Notes: generated by a model from the sequence alone, not told the origin. A DNA stretch of 64,000 bases from Planctomycetota bacterium (GCA_029248265.1 JAQWJQ010000224.1:1-64000), one strand, 5' to 3'; positions 11,560 to 20,890 are shown, numbered from the stretch's first letter. Numbers and translations are program-made.

Positions 11560-12660
11560 TCACCGAGCCGCTGGCTCGGAGGACCGGAGCAGGGCCTCGT
11601 GCCAGCGCGCCGCGCACTCGTCCCAGAAGTGACCGGGGGCGTGAGGGGCGGGGGCGGTGCTGACGCCGACGCACTCCATGACTGCCCGGGCAAAGTCGTC
11701 GGGGCTGGACGGGGAGAAGAGAGCGGCGCCGCTCCCGCTGACCTCCAGGTGCGCAGGGATCGCGGAGGCCGCCACGGGGCACCCGGCGCGAAGCGCCTCC
11801 GCTGGCCCGATCCCGAAGCCTTCGATCACAGAGGGGAACACGGCGCACGCTGCCGTCGAGTAGAGGCGGGCGAGCGTCTCGTCGGAGACCGTGCCGAGCA
11901 GCTCGATCTTGGCGGAGAGTCCTCGATGTCCCGCAGCGGCGATGAGTCTGGGGATGGCGCCGCCCTTGCCTGCGCCGGCGAGCACGAGGCGTGGGAGCGC
12001 CGGGAAGCGGTCCATGGCCTCGATGATGAGGGAGAGGTTCTTGCGCGGCTCCACATGCCCGACATGGAGCATGAAGGGCGAGGCGCTCGGGGCTCGTGGC
12101 AGGCGCGTGAGGTGGTCCTCGCCGTTACCGATGAGGTCCAGCTTGGGGGTGGTCTCGGGGAACTCCTCGACGATCCGAGCCCGCATGGCCTCGCTCACGT
12201 ACAGGACGCGGCGCGCACGGGAGAACGCGTCGCGAAGCACCCGCCTCCCCAGGAACCGGCGGGCCAGGCTCACGCCGCCGAAGTCGAGGCTCCGGAGGTC
12301 ATGAACCGTGAGGGTGAAGGGGACAGGGAGGCGGCGGGGCGCGGGGAGGTGTCCGGTGTGAACGAGGTCAAAGGGGGCTCCACTTTGAACGGCCCGGGCC
12401 AGGCACCTCTTGAGCGCGCGGCTCTCCAGCGCAGCCCGATGGAGCACGGGCTGATAGGGGACGTCGCTCTGGACCCGGTCGATGGCGGACGGGAGGCTCC
12501 ACGCGACCGGTGTTCGGCCCTCCATGACCGTGAGTGAGCCGCCGCCCTCTCGCAGGAGGCGCTCGACTCTAGGCAGGAGCTCTGCGTTGTGTCGCCGGAC
12601 TCCGCCGGCCGGCTGGCCCAGGCATGTGCCCGAGACCAAGACTCGGGGCGCGCGGGTCAA
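11560..12660 (-). CDS. Glycosyltransferase, GT4 family
   Basis: 366 residues with a two-domain GT-B architecture. The N-terminal half has GGVRRHNAELLPRV and VHTGHLPAPRRLP. The C-terminal donor-binding half has FMLHVGHVEPRKNLSLII, followed by the PSVIEGFGIGPAEALRAGCPV element with the E-x(7)-E residues that contact the nucleotide-sugar. The start is TTG (12658-12660), overlapping the stop of the upstream glycosyltransferase as TTGA, so the two are coupled. Likely a retaining mannosyl- or glucosyltransferase in surface glycan synthesis; acceptor unknown. Confidence 0.92.
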   Translation of the reverse strand: MTRAPRVLVSGTCLGQPAGGVRRHNAELLPRVERLLREGGGSLTVMEGRTPVAWSLPSAIDRVQSDVPYQPVLHRAALESRALKRCLARAVQSGAPFDLVHTGHLPAPRRLPVPFTLTVHDLRSLDFGGVSLARRFLGRRVLRDAFSRARRVLYVSEAMRARIVEEFPETTPKLDLIGNGEDHLTRLPRAPSASPFMLHVGHVEPRKNLSLIIEAMDRFPALPRLVLAGAGKGGAIPRLIAAAGHRGLSAKIELLGTVSDETLARLYSTAACAVFPSVIEGFGIGPAEALRAGCPVAASAIPAHLEVSGSGAALFSPSSPDDFARAVMECVGVSTAPAPHAPGHFWDECAARWHEALLRSSEPAAR

Positions 12661-13643
12661 GTCAGCGATCTCCAGAGACGGACGAGGTCGTCCGCCGTTC
12701 GCTCCCAGGTGAAGTCCTCGGCCACCGCGCGGGTCATGAGCAGGTGCTGTGGGCTTGCGTGGATGGCCATGAGCAAGCCGCGGGAGACGGCGTCCGCGTC
12801 TCTCGCGTCGACCTCAATCGCGGTACCAATCGCCGTCTTGGCCTGGACCGTTCCTGCCGCCGTGACGACCGGCCGCCCCGAACGCATCGCCTCCAGGACC
12901 GGGAGCGCGAAGCCCTCGGACTTTGAGAGGACCGCGAGGCAGCCAGAGGCTCGTACGAGCGCGGGGATGAAGCGCTCGTCGACGTCCCCGAGGAGGGTGA
13001 GGTTGCTGGCCTTGGCGCGGATCGACTCGGCGAAGGGGGTGATCCTTCCGGTGGCCACCACGGGAAGGCGAGCCCGCTCAGCCCCCGCGCAGATCCTATC
13101 CAAGCGCTTCTTCTGACGGTTGCCGAGGGAGAGGACGAACGGGCCCTCGGGGAGGCCAGGGACCGCGTCGCGCAGCTGTCCATCAGTCTCGTCAGGGCTC
13201 GACGTGAAGCGGTCACTGACGCCCCAGGAGACGACCCGAAGGTTGGGGTGAGCGCCGAGGTCGTCCGCGACGCCGATCGACGGCACGCAGGTCGCTGCAG
13301 CCCAGCGCTTGCCCGCCGAGACCCAGAGCCGATGAACGGGTCCGGCGTTCTCCCGGGCTCCATGTTGCCAGGGCGCTTCGTGGACGGTCTGGACGACGGG
13401 AACGGCGCACCGCAGGGTGAAGGCGGAGGTGAAGGAGTGGAGCACGTCAGCCCGCACCGCTTCCGTCGTGCGGGGCAATGAGGTCTGCCGCCAGGCGATG
13501 AGGCGCCCACGCTCCGGCGGCGAGATCGGGACGACCTTGATGTCGTCTCGCGCCTCCAAGGCGCGGAGGGTCGCGCGGACCACGCGCGTCACCCCGGCGG
13601 GGAAGACCCGGGTGATGGGGGAAATATCAATCGCGACGCGCAT
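12657..13643 (-). CDS. Glycosyltransferase, GT4 family
   Basis: 328 residues from MRVAIDISPITRVFPAGVTR, which opens like the N-terminal Rossmann strand of GT4 enzymes; the 66-residue upstream extension in the track ORF is rejected because it overlaps the divergent lipoprotein gene. Key segments are VLSLGNRQKKRLDRI, then LLGDVDERFIPALVRASGC and SKSEGFALPVLEAMRSGRPVV, the nucleotide-sugar binding region with its two glutamates. First gene of a two-gene operon with the next GT4 enzyme, likely acting in sequence on the same glycan. Confidence 0.92.
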   Translation of the reverse strand: MRVAIDISPITRVFPAGVTRVVRATLRALEARDDIKVVPISPPERGRLIAWRQTSLPRTTEAVRADVLHSFTSAFTLRCAVPVVQTVHEAPWQHGARENAGPVHRLWVSAGKRWAAATCVPSIGVADDLGAHPNLRVVSWGVSDRFTSSPDETDGQLRDAVPGLPEGPFVLSLGNRQKKRLDRICAGAERARLPVVATGRITPFAESIRAKASNLTLLGDVDERFIPALVRASGCLAVLSKSEGFALPVLEAMRSGRPVVTAAGTVQAKTAIGTAIEVDARDADAVSRGLLMAIHASPQHLLMTRAVAEDFTWERTADDLVRLWRSLT

Positions 13644-13670
13644 CGGACGGAGGCTGGCTACGAACAACCC

Positions 13671-13676
13671 TACACT
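13671..13676 (+). promoter_or_regulatory. -10-like hexamer upstream of the lipoprotein pair
   Basis: TACACT lies 31 nt before the ATG at 13708 in the short divergent gap between the glycosyltransferases and the lipoprotein genes. No convincing -35. Confidence 0.3.
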
Positions 13677-13707
13677 GGCCACTCTCGTTCCTGACAGACC
13701 AACCACC

Positions 13708-14103
13708 ATGTCGACCCCCGCAGCACTCCATCTCCGCCGGCTCGCCCCGCTCCTGATGGCGATCAGCGTCCTCCCCGGCTGCTTCTTCAGCCGGTCCCGG
13801 ACCAATCCCGAGTTGAGCCCCGAGCTCGCCAGCCAGATCATCCCGAATCAGTCCACCGCCGGAGACGTGACCCGGGTCCTCGGGGCGCCGAACGAGGTCG
13901 TTCAGCTCGGCCTCCGGACGGCGTGGCGGTACGAGCACACCGTCGAGAAGCAGTCAGCGGCCTTCCTCGTCTTCCTCGGCCTCCGGGGCGTGGACACTCA
14001 GTCGGATCGGGTCTGGGTGTTCTTCGACACGGACGGCAACGTCACGAATGTCGGCACACAGTTCCAGGCTTCCGAAGCCGAGTACGACGTGCCCATCTTC
14101 TGA
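13708..14103 (+). CDS. BamE/SmpA-like lipoprotein
   Basis: 131 residues. A signal peptide ends in LPGC, making Cys25 the probable lipidated residue. The mature part contains IIPNQSTAGDVTRVLGAP, then RYEHTVEK and VWVFFDTDGNVTNVGTQF, the helix-turn-strand pattern of BamE-type small outer-membrane lipoproteins (G-x-T-x-x-[ED]-V-x-x-x-L-G-x-P). I start at MSTPAAL because the longer ORF lies antisense to the glycosyltransferase. It is followed 2 nt after its stop by a similar gene. Whether it belongs to the Bam complex is inference. Confidence 0.85.
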   Translation: MSTPAALHLRRLAPLLMAISVLPGCFFSRSRTNPELSPELASQIIPNQSTAGDVTRVLGAPNEVVQLGLRTAWRYEHTVEKQSAAFLVFLGLRGVDTQSDRVWVFFDTDGNVTNVGTQFQASEAEYDVPIF

Positions 14104-14105
14104 GC

Positions 14106-14552
14106 GTGGACAGCCAGCTCCCCCTCGTCCTCGCGCTCGTCGCGCCGCTGTTGGGCTCCTGCGTGACCGGGGACTACAACCAGACCCGGGTCTTTCAGCC
14201 GGTGCCAGCTGACGCCGTGGCCTCGCTCGAGGTGGGGCGGGCCGGTCTGGAGGACGCGCTCTCGGGCCTCGGTGCTCCGCTGCAGGTCATCGAACTCGGC
14301 GCCGGCGCCGCGCTTGCGTGGGGCTGGAAGGAGTCCGCTGACTGGAACATCACCGGGTCGGCCAACATCGGGAGCGTGCGCGGTCGGATCCAGTACGCGG
14401 ACGCGGCCCTCGAGTTCCCTGGGGTCGTGCTCTTCTTTGACCGCTCGTGGACACTGGTCGCCAAGGAGGAGGGCTTCCTCTCCGACCTCCTCTTGAAGCC
14501 CCAGCTGCCGCGCCTCGTCGAGGGCGCGAGCGGGCCCGCCGGGGACGCCTGA
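14106..14552 (+). CDS. Second small BamE-like lipoprotein
   Basis: 148 residues from a GTG start two bases after the preceding stop. The signal sequence LPLVLALVAPLLGSC gives a lipobox at Cys19. The mature domain has VGRAGLEDALSGLGAPLQV, then LAWGWKES and VVLFFDRSWTLVAKEEGF, parallel in layout to the upstream lipoprotein, so the two look like diverged tandem duplicates. The track ORF that starts at 13923 overlaps the first lipoprotein in another frame and is not used. Confidence 0.8.
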   Translation: MDSQLPLVLALVAPLLGSCVTGDYNQTRVFQPVPADAVASLEVGRAGLEDALSGLGAPLQVIELGAGAALAWGWKESADWNITGSANIGSVRGRIQYADAALEFPGVVLFFDRSWTLVAKEEGFLSDLLLKPQLPRLVEGASGPAGDA

Positions 14553-14564
14553 AGGAGCCGCAGA

Positions 14565-16607
14565 GTGCCCACCTCCCTGCACCGGACCGCCTGCCCGTTT
14601 GACTGCCCCGACACCTGCGGGATGATGGTCGAAGTCTCGGGGGGGAGCGACGTGCTCGGGGTCCGTGGCGATCGTGATCACCAATGGTCGCGGGGCTCCC
14701 TGTGCGGGAAGACCGCGAGCTACGCGGACCTGATCGACTCTCCGGACCGGCTGCAGGTGCCCCTGGTACGACGCGACGGGGAGCTGGAGGAGTCCACCTG
14801 GGAGGAGGCGCTGGCGGCGATCGTCGAGGGGCTCGAGGGCGTGAGTGGCGAGGACGTCCTGGCGCTCAACTACGCGGGGAACATGGGGCTTGTGCAGCGT
14901 CGCTTTCCGATGCGCCTGATGCATGCCTTGGGGGCCACCTCCCACGACTACGGCGTCTGTGACGCCGCCGCAGAGGCGGGCTTCAGGGCGGTCAACGGCC
15001 GCTCCGTCGGTCCCGACCTCGACGAGGAGACCGCCCCCGGGCGCTGTGATCTCTTTCTCCTCTGGGGCAGCGACGCCAAGCGCACCTCGCCCCATCTGCT
15101 GCCTCGACTGAAGGTGTTGGCTACGGCCGGGGTCCCGGTCTATGTCATCGACGTCTATCGCTCGGAGACCATGCGAGCGGTGGAGGGCTGGGGGGGCCAG
15201 GGGCTCATCGTGCACCCAGGTAGCGACGGGGCTCTCGCGCTCGGGCTGGTGATGAGGGCGTTTGATGAGCGAGCCGCGGACCTCTCCTTCCTCAAGGAGC
15301 GCTGCGTTGGCAGCGCCGAATTCCGTGCAGAGGTGTCTGGCGCATGGCCGCTGGAGCGCGTGGCGAGGGAGACAGGGCTGGAGGAGGCCGAGGTGAGAGG
15401 CCTCTCCGACGCGCTCCATCGGTCGAGCGCGCCGCTCATCAAGGCCGGTATTGGCTTCGCGCGCCGGCGGAACGGCGGGGAGAACATGCGCGCTGTCGCG
15501 AGCCTCGCGGCGGCGCTCGGCTGTTCCGACCGGATGTTCTTTCAAACCGGTGATCACTTCGGGCTCGACGACCGGGTGATCTCGCGGCCGGAGATCCGCG
15601 CAGGCGCCGCGCCCGAAGCGGTCAGCCAGGTTGGGCTTGGACGCACGCTCGCTGGCGGGCGCTTCCGCGCGGCCTTCGTCTGGGGGCACAACCCCGCTGC
15701 GACGCTTCCAGACTCTCACCGGGTGAGAGAGGGCCTCTCCCGCGACGACCTCTTCCTCGTCGTTCATGAGCTCTTCATGACGGAGACGGCGAAGCTCGCG
15801 GACGTCGTGCTTCCGGCGACCGCGGTCACCGAGCACTCAGACGTCTTCCGGAGCTACGGGCACCGCACTTTGCAGGTGGGGTGGAAGAGCAGCGCCCCGC
15901 CGGGCGAGCAGCGGAGCAACGTGGACTGCTTCGCCGCCATCGGTCGGGCCTTGGGCTTCACGGGGGCCGACGGCTTCCCTGCTGAGGGCCGGGGGCCAGC
16001 CTTCGAGGCCGACGAGGCGGTGTTGGTGGGCGAGTTGCTCGCGGCCAACCGTGGCCGCTTCACCGACGAGGAGTACCGGCGCGCCGTGGCGGGCGAGCCC
16101 GTGAAGCTCAGCCCGCGGGCCTTGGAGGGCACGGGGACGCCGTCGGGGAAGATCGAGCTCGTCTCTGCCTCTGTCGAGGCTTCAGGGGGCACACGCGTGG
16201 CCAGTTGGGCGCCGGATGACGGCGCCGGGATGACAGGGACCTTTCGCCTCCTCTCGACACCCTCAACGGCGAGTCATAATTCCACCTTCATGCACGTGGC
16301 GCGCCACCGTGCTCGTGTGGGGGAGCCGCGCGTACATGTGCACCCAGACGACCTGCGGTCCGTGGGGATCGGGGAGGGGGAGCTCGTCCGGATTCGAAGC
16401 GAGTTCGGAGCGGTGACCGTCAAGGCGTCTGGCGACGAGACGCTCCCCCGTAAGGTCGTTCGCGTGGACGGCTTCTTGAACGAGGACCTGGTCCCTGAGG
16501 GTGTTGGGATCAACGCGCTCGTGAGCCCTGAGACCTCGGATCACGGCGGCGGAAACGTGCTCTACAGCACCCGAGTGGAGCTCGAGCGACCGAAGGAGTC
16601 TTCATGA
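14565..16607 (+). CDS. Molybdopterin-dependent oxidoreductase with one N-terminal [4Fe-4S] cluster
   Basis: 680 residues, GTG start preceded by AAGGAG. The N-terminus TACPFDCPDTCGMM plus SRGSLCGK gives the four cysteines of the DMSO-reductase-family cluster (C-x3-C-x3-C...C). The central region has LNYAGNMGLVQRRFPMRLM and LFLLWGSDAKRTSPHLL, and the C-terminal dinucleotide-binding domain has NSTFMHVAR and VHVHPDDLRSVGIGEGELV. There is no Tat signal, so it is probably cytoplasmic. Its physiological substrate is unknown. It overlaps the following SDR gene by 4 nt (ATGA), suggesting a joint pathway. Confidence 0.92.
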   Translation: MPTSLHRTACPFDCPDTCGMMVEVSGGSDVLGVRGDRDHQWSRGSLCGKTASYADLIDSPDRLQVPLVRRDGELEESTWEEALAAIVEGLEGVSGEDVLALNYAGNMGLVQRRFPMRLMHALGATSHDYGVCDAAAEAGFRAVNGRSVGPDLDEETAPGRCDLFLLWGSDAKRTSPHLLPRLKVLATAGVPVYVIDVYRSETMRAVEGWGGQGLIVHPGSDGALALGLVMRAFDERAADLSFLKERCVGSAEFRAEVSGAWPLERVARETGLEEAEVRGLSDALHRSSAPLIKAGIGFARRRNGGENMRAVASLAAALGCSDRMFFQTGDHFGLDDRVISRPEIRAGAAPEAVSQVGLGRTLAGGRFRAAFVWGHNPAATLPDSHRVREGLSRDDLFLVVHELFMTETAKLADVVLPATAVTEHSDVFRSYGHRTLQVGWKSSAPPGEQRSNVDCFAAIGRALGFTGADGFPAEGRGPAFEADEAVLVGELLAANRGRFTDEEYRRAVAGEPVKLSPRALEGTGTPSGKIELVSASVEASGGTRVASWAPDDGAGMTGTFRLLSTPSTASHNSTFMHVARHRARVGEPRVHVHPDDLRSVGIGEGELVRIRSEFGAVTVKASGDETLPRKVVRVDGFLNEDLVPEGVGINALVSPETSDHGGGNVLYSTRVELERPKESS

Positions 16608-17467
16608 ACCTTGGACTCGAGGGTCGGGCTGTCTTCATCTCTGGTGCTTCTGGAGGGATCGGTCGCGCTGTGGCGAGCGTCCTGGCGGGGGAGGGCGCGC
16701 AGCTCATCCTCCACGGCAACCGGCAGGTCGACGGGCTCGCCAGCTGGCTGAGGGAGCAGCCTTGGCGCGGCCAGGCGTCGATCGCCCGCGCCGATGTTCG
16801 GGATCCAGAGGCCATGGAGCAGGTGATGGAGGTCGCGAGGGAACGGCACGGGCGCCTCCATGGGTGCGTCGTCAACGCAGGCATCTGGCCCCCGGAGGAT
16901 CAACCGCTCGTGGACCTCGAGCCGGAGCGTGTGGACGCCGTGCTCGGCGTCAACCTCAGCGGAGCGTTCTGGACAGCGCGCGGGTTCCTGAGGGCGCTGC
17001 GAGCTGGCGGCCCAGACCCCGGCGGTGCTGGCGCCTCGATCGTCTTCACGGGCTCCACTGCAGCGAAGTTCGGCGAGCGCGGGCACGCGGACTACGCCGC
17101 CTCGAAGTCCGGGCTCTACGGGCTGATGCGGTCCCTCAAGAACGAGATCGTGGCGCTCGACCCGTATGGTCGAGCGAACGTCATTGAACCCGGCTGGACG
17201 GTGACCGAGATGACGGCTCGGAATCTGGAAGAGCCGGGTGTCGTGGAGCGTGTCGTGCGGACGATGCCCGTCCAGCAGTTGGCGAGGACCGACGACATCG
17301 CGCGGACGATCGCCTGGGTCCTCTCGCCGACGGCAGCGCGCCACCTCACCGGAGAGTCCCTCACGGTGGCCGGTGGCATGGAGGGGCGGGTGCTCTGGGA
17401 AGAGTCGGATGTCGATGCGCTGAGCGTCAAGCGTCGGCTACAAGCCGACGGCGGGCCGCCTGACTGA
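16604..17467 (+). CDS. Short-chain dehydrogenase/reductase
   Basis: 287 residues. The Rossmann glycine motif is SGASGGIGRAV near residue 13, the cofactor-domain NAG motif is VVNAGIW, and the catalytic Ser-Tyr-Lys set lies in TGSTAAKFGERGHADYAASK. The Asn and Leu-Ser-Gly-Ala-Phe region (GVNLSGAFW) is classical. AAGGAG inside the upstream gene serves as ribosome-binding site, and the ATG overlaps its stop. Substrate unknown. Confidence 0.95.
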   Translation: MNLGLEGRAVFISGASGGIGRAVASVLAGEGAQLILHGNRQVDGLASWLREQPWRGQASIARADVRDPEAMEQVMEVARERHGRLHGCVVNAGIWPPEDQPLVDLEPERVDAVLGVNLSGAFWTARGFLRALRAGGPDPGGAGASIVFTGSTAAKFGERGHADYAASKSGLYGLMRSLKNEIVALDPYGRANVIEPGWTVTEMTARNLEEPGVVERVVRTMPVQQLARTDDIARTIAWVLSPTAARHLTGESLTVAGGMEGRVLWEESDVDALSVKRRLQADGGPPD

Positions 17468-17744
17468 CGGGCCTCGGCTCGCGCAGCGCTTGATCATCGA
17501 AGAGGGCCCTGCTCGAAGGACGTCACCAGGGCTTGTCGGGTTCTCACCTCTCACGTGGCGTGGGAGCCGGCCCCTCCCCGAGGTCGCCCGAGTGGGGCTG
17601 GGTGGCTTCGGGTGGTTCGGCGACAAGCCGCGGACCATCGAGGATGTGGCGCTTGAGTCGAGCGGACGCCTCGCCGCGGTGCACTCGGCCCATCGTGATA
17701 GCCCTCTGGGTGGCCCTCTGGGTGGCGGGGCGGTCGGCCCCAGC
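17468..17744. other. Intergenic region, one weak small ORF
   Basis: 277 nt between the SDR gene and the end of tonB. A minus-strand ORF of 49 codons (17544..17693, MGRVHRGEASARLKRHI) is possible but its third-position GC is lower than in the neighbours and I see no family. A direct repeat CCACCCAGAGGG occurs twice just upstream of it. No terminator with a U-tract. Confidence 0.3.
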
Positions 17745-18575
17745 TCAGGCGTCCCCGAAGCGAATCGGCTTGCGGACGGTCGCGGGCGCGGGGACGCCGG
17801 CGAGGATCGCTGGGGTAAAGCGCCACTCTTCGACCGCTCGGCGCGCAGCGAGGTCGAGGATCGCGTGCCCGCTCGAGGACTCGACGGTGGCTCGGGCGAC
17901 GGCCCCGTCCGACGAGACCTCGATCAGCAGGATCACGGTGCCTGTCCAGCCTCGGCGAGCGGCCATGTCCGGGTAGGCGGGGGGGACGCAGAGGCCCTCG
18001 AGCGGCTCGGGGGAGGAAGGCGCGGACTGAATGCCCGGCGGCTCCAACTCGGGTTCCTCCAGGGCCGGTGTCTCGGCGGGGACCGAGGGACGGTGGCCCT
18101 CGGCGTCCGTCTTGGGGCGCGACTCCTGGCGTCGCCCCACACGTGGGAACACCACCGACTCCAGGAGGTTGCTGGTGATGGGGGCAGTGGAGCGGGGTGG
18201 GTGCGCCTCGATGGGGAGGGCCGGCACCTCAGGGAGCACCAGCGGCTCCTCAGGGACCTCCTCGCTGGACGGCGTCGGAGCGATCGCCTCGGGGACCTCG
18301 GTGGGCTCCGGCTCGACCTCCGGCGCAGGGGAAGAGAACTGGGCAAGAAACTCGCGGCCCTCTTGCGCGTCGCTGGGGGCTGCCCAGGGGCGCAGGGAGA
18401 AGGCGAGGGTCGCGACCAGGGCTCCATGGACTGCGATGGACATGCCAAGGCTTGATCCGAGTCCGGTCCCGGTGCCTGCCGAACTACCCGCCGAACTGCC
18501 CACCGAAGTGGCCGCGCCCGGAGGCGGGGACGCCTCGGCAGGAGCGGAGTGGGGGGGGCGGCGGGGGAGAGTCAT
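17745..18575 (-). CDS. tonB: Energy transducer TonB
   Basis: 276 residues from MTLPRRPP. After a Ser/Gly-rich cytoplasmic start comes one membrane helix (MSIAVHGALVATLAFSL), then a long Pro/Glu-rich periplasmic spacer. The C-terminal TonB domain has PPAYPDMAARRGWTGTVILL, VSSDGAVARATVESSSGH and AARRAVEEWRFTPA, the standard beta-alpha-beta fold that contacts the TonB box. It is divergent from a TonB-dependent receptor gene 131 nt away, its probable partner. ExbB and ExbD are not in the window. Confidence 0.95.
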   Translation of the reverse strand: MTLPRRPPHSAPAEASPPPGAATSVGSSAGSSAGTGTGLGSSLGMSIAVHGALVATLAFSLRPWAAPSDAQEGREFLAQFSSPAPEVEPEPTEVPEAIAPTPSSEEVPEEPLVLPEVPALPIEAHPPRSTAPITSNLLESVVFPRVGRRQESRPKTDAEGHRPSVPAETPALEEPELEPPGIQSAPSSPEPLEGLCVPPAYPDMAARRGWTGTVILLIEVSSDGAVARATVESSSGHAILDLAARRAVEEWRFTPAILAGVPAPATVRKPIRFGDA

Positions 18576-18706
18576 GGTCCTGAGCCGGATTGAACGGGAA
18601 GCCCTGTTGGAGGCCCATGAATTCTGCGGCTTCTGTGAACTTCTGCCACCTGATCTCGTTCCTCGGAGGCTCGCAAGCACCTTCGTACGCCTCCGGCTTC
18701 CCAATA

Positions 18707-20884
18707 ATGCCCCTCCTCTGCCCCGCCTTCCTGGCACTCGCTCTCTCCGCCGTGGCCGCTCCCCAGGAGGAGGCTGGCCCTTCCTCGGAGAGCCCCCGTC
18801 CCGTGGACCCGGCGGGCCAAGCCCCCGACGAGCGTGCGGAGGGCGCCCGCGCTGGCGCGACCTTCGATCTGGACACGCTCGTGGTCACCCCATCCCGGCG
18901 CAAGCAGGCGATGCTCGATGTGCCTTACTCGGTGGACTTCGTCTCGAAGGAGCGCCTTGAGCAGGCCCGCTCCCTGCCTCAAGCGCTCCGTGACGTCCCG
19001 GGGGTGATGGTCCAGGAGACAGGGCCCGCCCAGGGCTCTCCCTACATCAGGGGCTTCACCGGGTTCCGGACCCTGACGCTCGTCGACGGGATCCGCCTGA
19101 ACAACTCGGTGTTCCGTGACGGTCCGAACCAGTACGCAGGGACGATCGACCCGTTCTCTCTCAGCGGGATCGAGGTGGTCAAGGGGCCGAGCTCGGTGCT
19201 CTACGGCTCGGATGCCATTGGCGGAACCATCAACGCGCTCACCAAGGACCCGGAGATCTGGGATCGCCCCATCGGCGGTGAGGTCTTCGTGCGCGCGGCG
19301 GATGCGGCCAACTACGTGATGAGCCGTGTGGAGTTGGGCGGGGCGGTCGGGGATCGGACCGCGTGGAGGCTGGGCGGAACGCTCAAGGATCTCGGCGACA
19401 TGACCGCGGGCGATCCCTCGGGCGAGCTCCCGAACACGGGCTACGACGAGTGGGACGGGGACTTCAAGGCCCAGCACCTCGTGGATGAGCTCACGACGTT
19501 GACGTTCGCTGCCCAGCACGTGGACATCGACGACGCGCCGCGCACGCACCGGACGGTCTTCGCGGTTCCCTTTGAGGGGAGCGCGGTGGGGTCCGACTTG
19601 CGGCGAGACCTCGACCAGGAGCGGACGTTGACCTACTTCCGTTACGACCGGGCCGCCGCGGCGGAGGGGGATTGGGAGCTGCAGTCGATCGTCAGCTACC
19701 ACCAGCAGGAGGAGCGGCGAGAGCGAGAGCGCACCGGTGACCGGTTCGATGTGCAGGGCTTCGACGTCGGCACGCTCGGGCTCCAGTTCAGTGGCAGCCG
19801 GGCGACCTCGTTCGGGACCGTCACGGCGGGGCTCGAGTGGTACCACGACGAGGTGGACTCCTTCCTGAACAAGTTCGCGGACCAGACGCCGGCGGACGAG
19901 ATTCAGGGGCCGGTGGGGGATGACTCCACCTACGACCTCGGGGGCCTCTTCGCTGAGGCCGCCTTCGACGTCCTCGACTCCACGACGGTGACGGCGGGCG
20001 CGCGTGCGACCTACGCCGCCGCCGACGCGAACGAGGTTCGAGATCCCGTCACCGACACGCAGATCGAGGTCGAGGACGACTGGGCTGCGCTCACCGGGTC
20101 CCTCCGCTTCGAGACGCGGATGGTGGATGACGGCGCGGCCACGGTCGCGCTCTTCGGGGGTATCTCGCAGGGCTTCCGGGCGCCGAACCTGAGTGACCTG
20201 ACGCGCTTTGATTCGGCCCGTTCGAACGAGTTCGAGGTGCCGAGCCCGGGGCTCGACCCCGAGCGCTTCATCAGCTACGAGCTCGGCGTCAAGCACGCCA
20301 CAGAGCAGCTCTCGCTCCAGCTGGCGGCCTTCCTCACCGACGGAGACGACGTCATCCAGCGCTTCCCCACCGGGGCCGTGAACGGCTCCGGGGAGGAGGA
20401 GATCACCAAGGCGAATGTCGGTGAGTCACGCATCGGTGGCGTCGAGCTCGGCGCGGCCTTCCGCCTCGCAAGCGACTGGACGGCCTTCGGGAATGTGTCC
20501 TGGCTTGACGGTCAGGAGGACTACATCCGCGGTCCCGGTGATCCCATCGAGCAGACCGTCCCGTCCCGCTTGATGCCCCTGATGGGCCAGCTCGGCCTGC
20601 GCTTCGCGCCCGAGGACCAGCCCTTCACCGCGGAGCTCCGCTGGATCCACTCCGAGGACGCGGACCGCCTGTCCCCGAGGGACGAGGGCGACACCACCCG
20701 GATCCCGCCGGGGGGCACGCCCGGCTACGACGTGTTCCACCTCACCGGGACCTATCGCTTCGCCGCTGGTGTCTCCGGGCAGCTCGCCCTCGAGAACATC
20801 ACGGACGAGGATTACCGGGTGCACGGGTCCGGGCAGAACCGGCCGGGACGCAACCTCCTCCTCGGCCTCCGCTGGTCCTTCTGA
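18707..20884 (+). CDS. TonB-dependent outer-membrane receptor
   Basis: 725 residues from MPLLCPAFLALALSAVAAPQ, a signal peptide. A TonB-box-like DTLVVTPS lies near residue 57, followed by the plug domain (LPQALRDVPGVMVQETG, SPYIRGFTGFRTLTLVDGI, VVKGPSSVLYGSDAIGG) and then a beta-barrel ending in the terminal aromatic GLRWSF. The conserved plug elements and NITDEDYRVHGSGQNRPGR near the end resemble the haemoglobin/transferrin/lactoferrin receptor branch, so iron or haem uptake is plausible but unproven. It stops 6 nt before the convergent DUF1080 gene. Confidence 0.95.
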   Translation: MPLLCPAFLALALSAVAAPQEEAGPSSESPRPVDPAGQAPDERAEGARAGATFDLDTLVVTPSRRKQAMLDVPYSVDFVSKERLEQARSLPQALRDVPGVMVQETGPAQGSPYIRGFTGFRTLTLVDGIRLNNSVFRDGPNQYAGTIDPFSLSGIEVVKGPSSVLYGSDAIGGTINALTKDPEIWDRPIGGEVFVRAADAANYVMSRVELGGAVGDRTAWRLGGTLKDLGDMTAGDPSGELPNTGYDEWDGDFKAQHLVDELTTLTFAAQHVDIDDAPRTHRTVFAVPFEGSAVGSDLRRDLDQERTLTYFRYDRAAAAEGDWELQSIVSYHQQEERRERERTGDRFDVQGFDVGTLGLQFSGSRATSFGTVTAGLEWYHDEVDSFLNKFADQTPADEIQGPVGDDSTYDLGGLFAEAAFDVLDSTTVTAGARATYAAADANEVRDPVTDTQIEVEDDWAALTGSLRFETRMVDDGAATVALFGGISQGFRAPNLSDLTRFDSARSNEFEVPSPGLDPERFISYELGVKHATEQLSLQLAAFLTDGDDVIQRFPTGAVNGSGEEEITKANVGESRIGGVELGAAFRLASDWTAFGNVSWLDGQEDYIRGPGDPIEQTVPSRLMPLMGQLGLRFAPEDQPFTAELRWIHSEDADRLSPRDEGDTTRIPPGGTPGYDVFHLTGTYRFAAGVSGQLALENITDEDYRVHGSGQNRPGRNLLLGLRWSF

Positions 20885-20890
20885 GGTCGA

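Noticed and set aside
13998-15836. 612-aa minus-strand ORF
   Set aside because: Antisense to the lipoprotein and molybdopterin oxidoreductase genes, whose motifs are clear.
17544-17693. 49-codon minus-strand ORF
   Set aside because: No family, moderate third-position GC and no promoter or ribosome-binding site that decides.
18572-20296. 574-aa minus-strand ORF
   Set aside because: Antisense to the TonB-dependent receptor.
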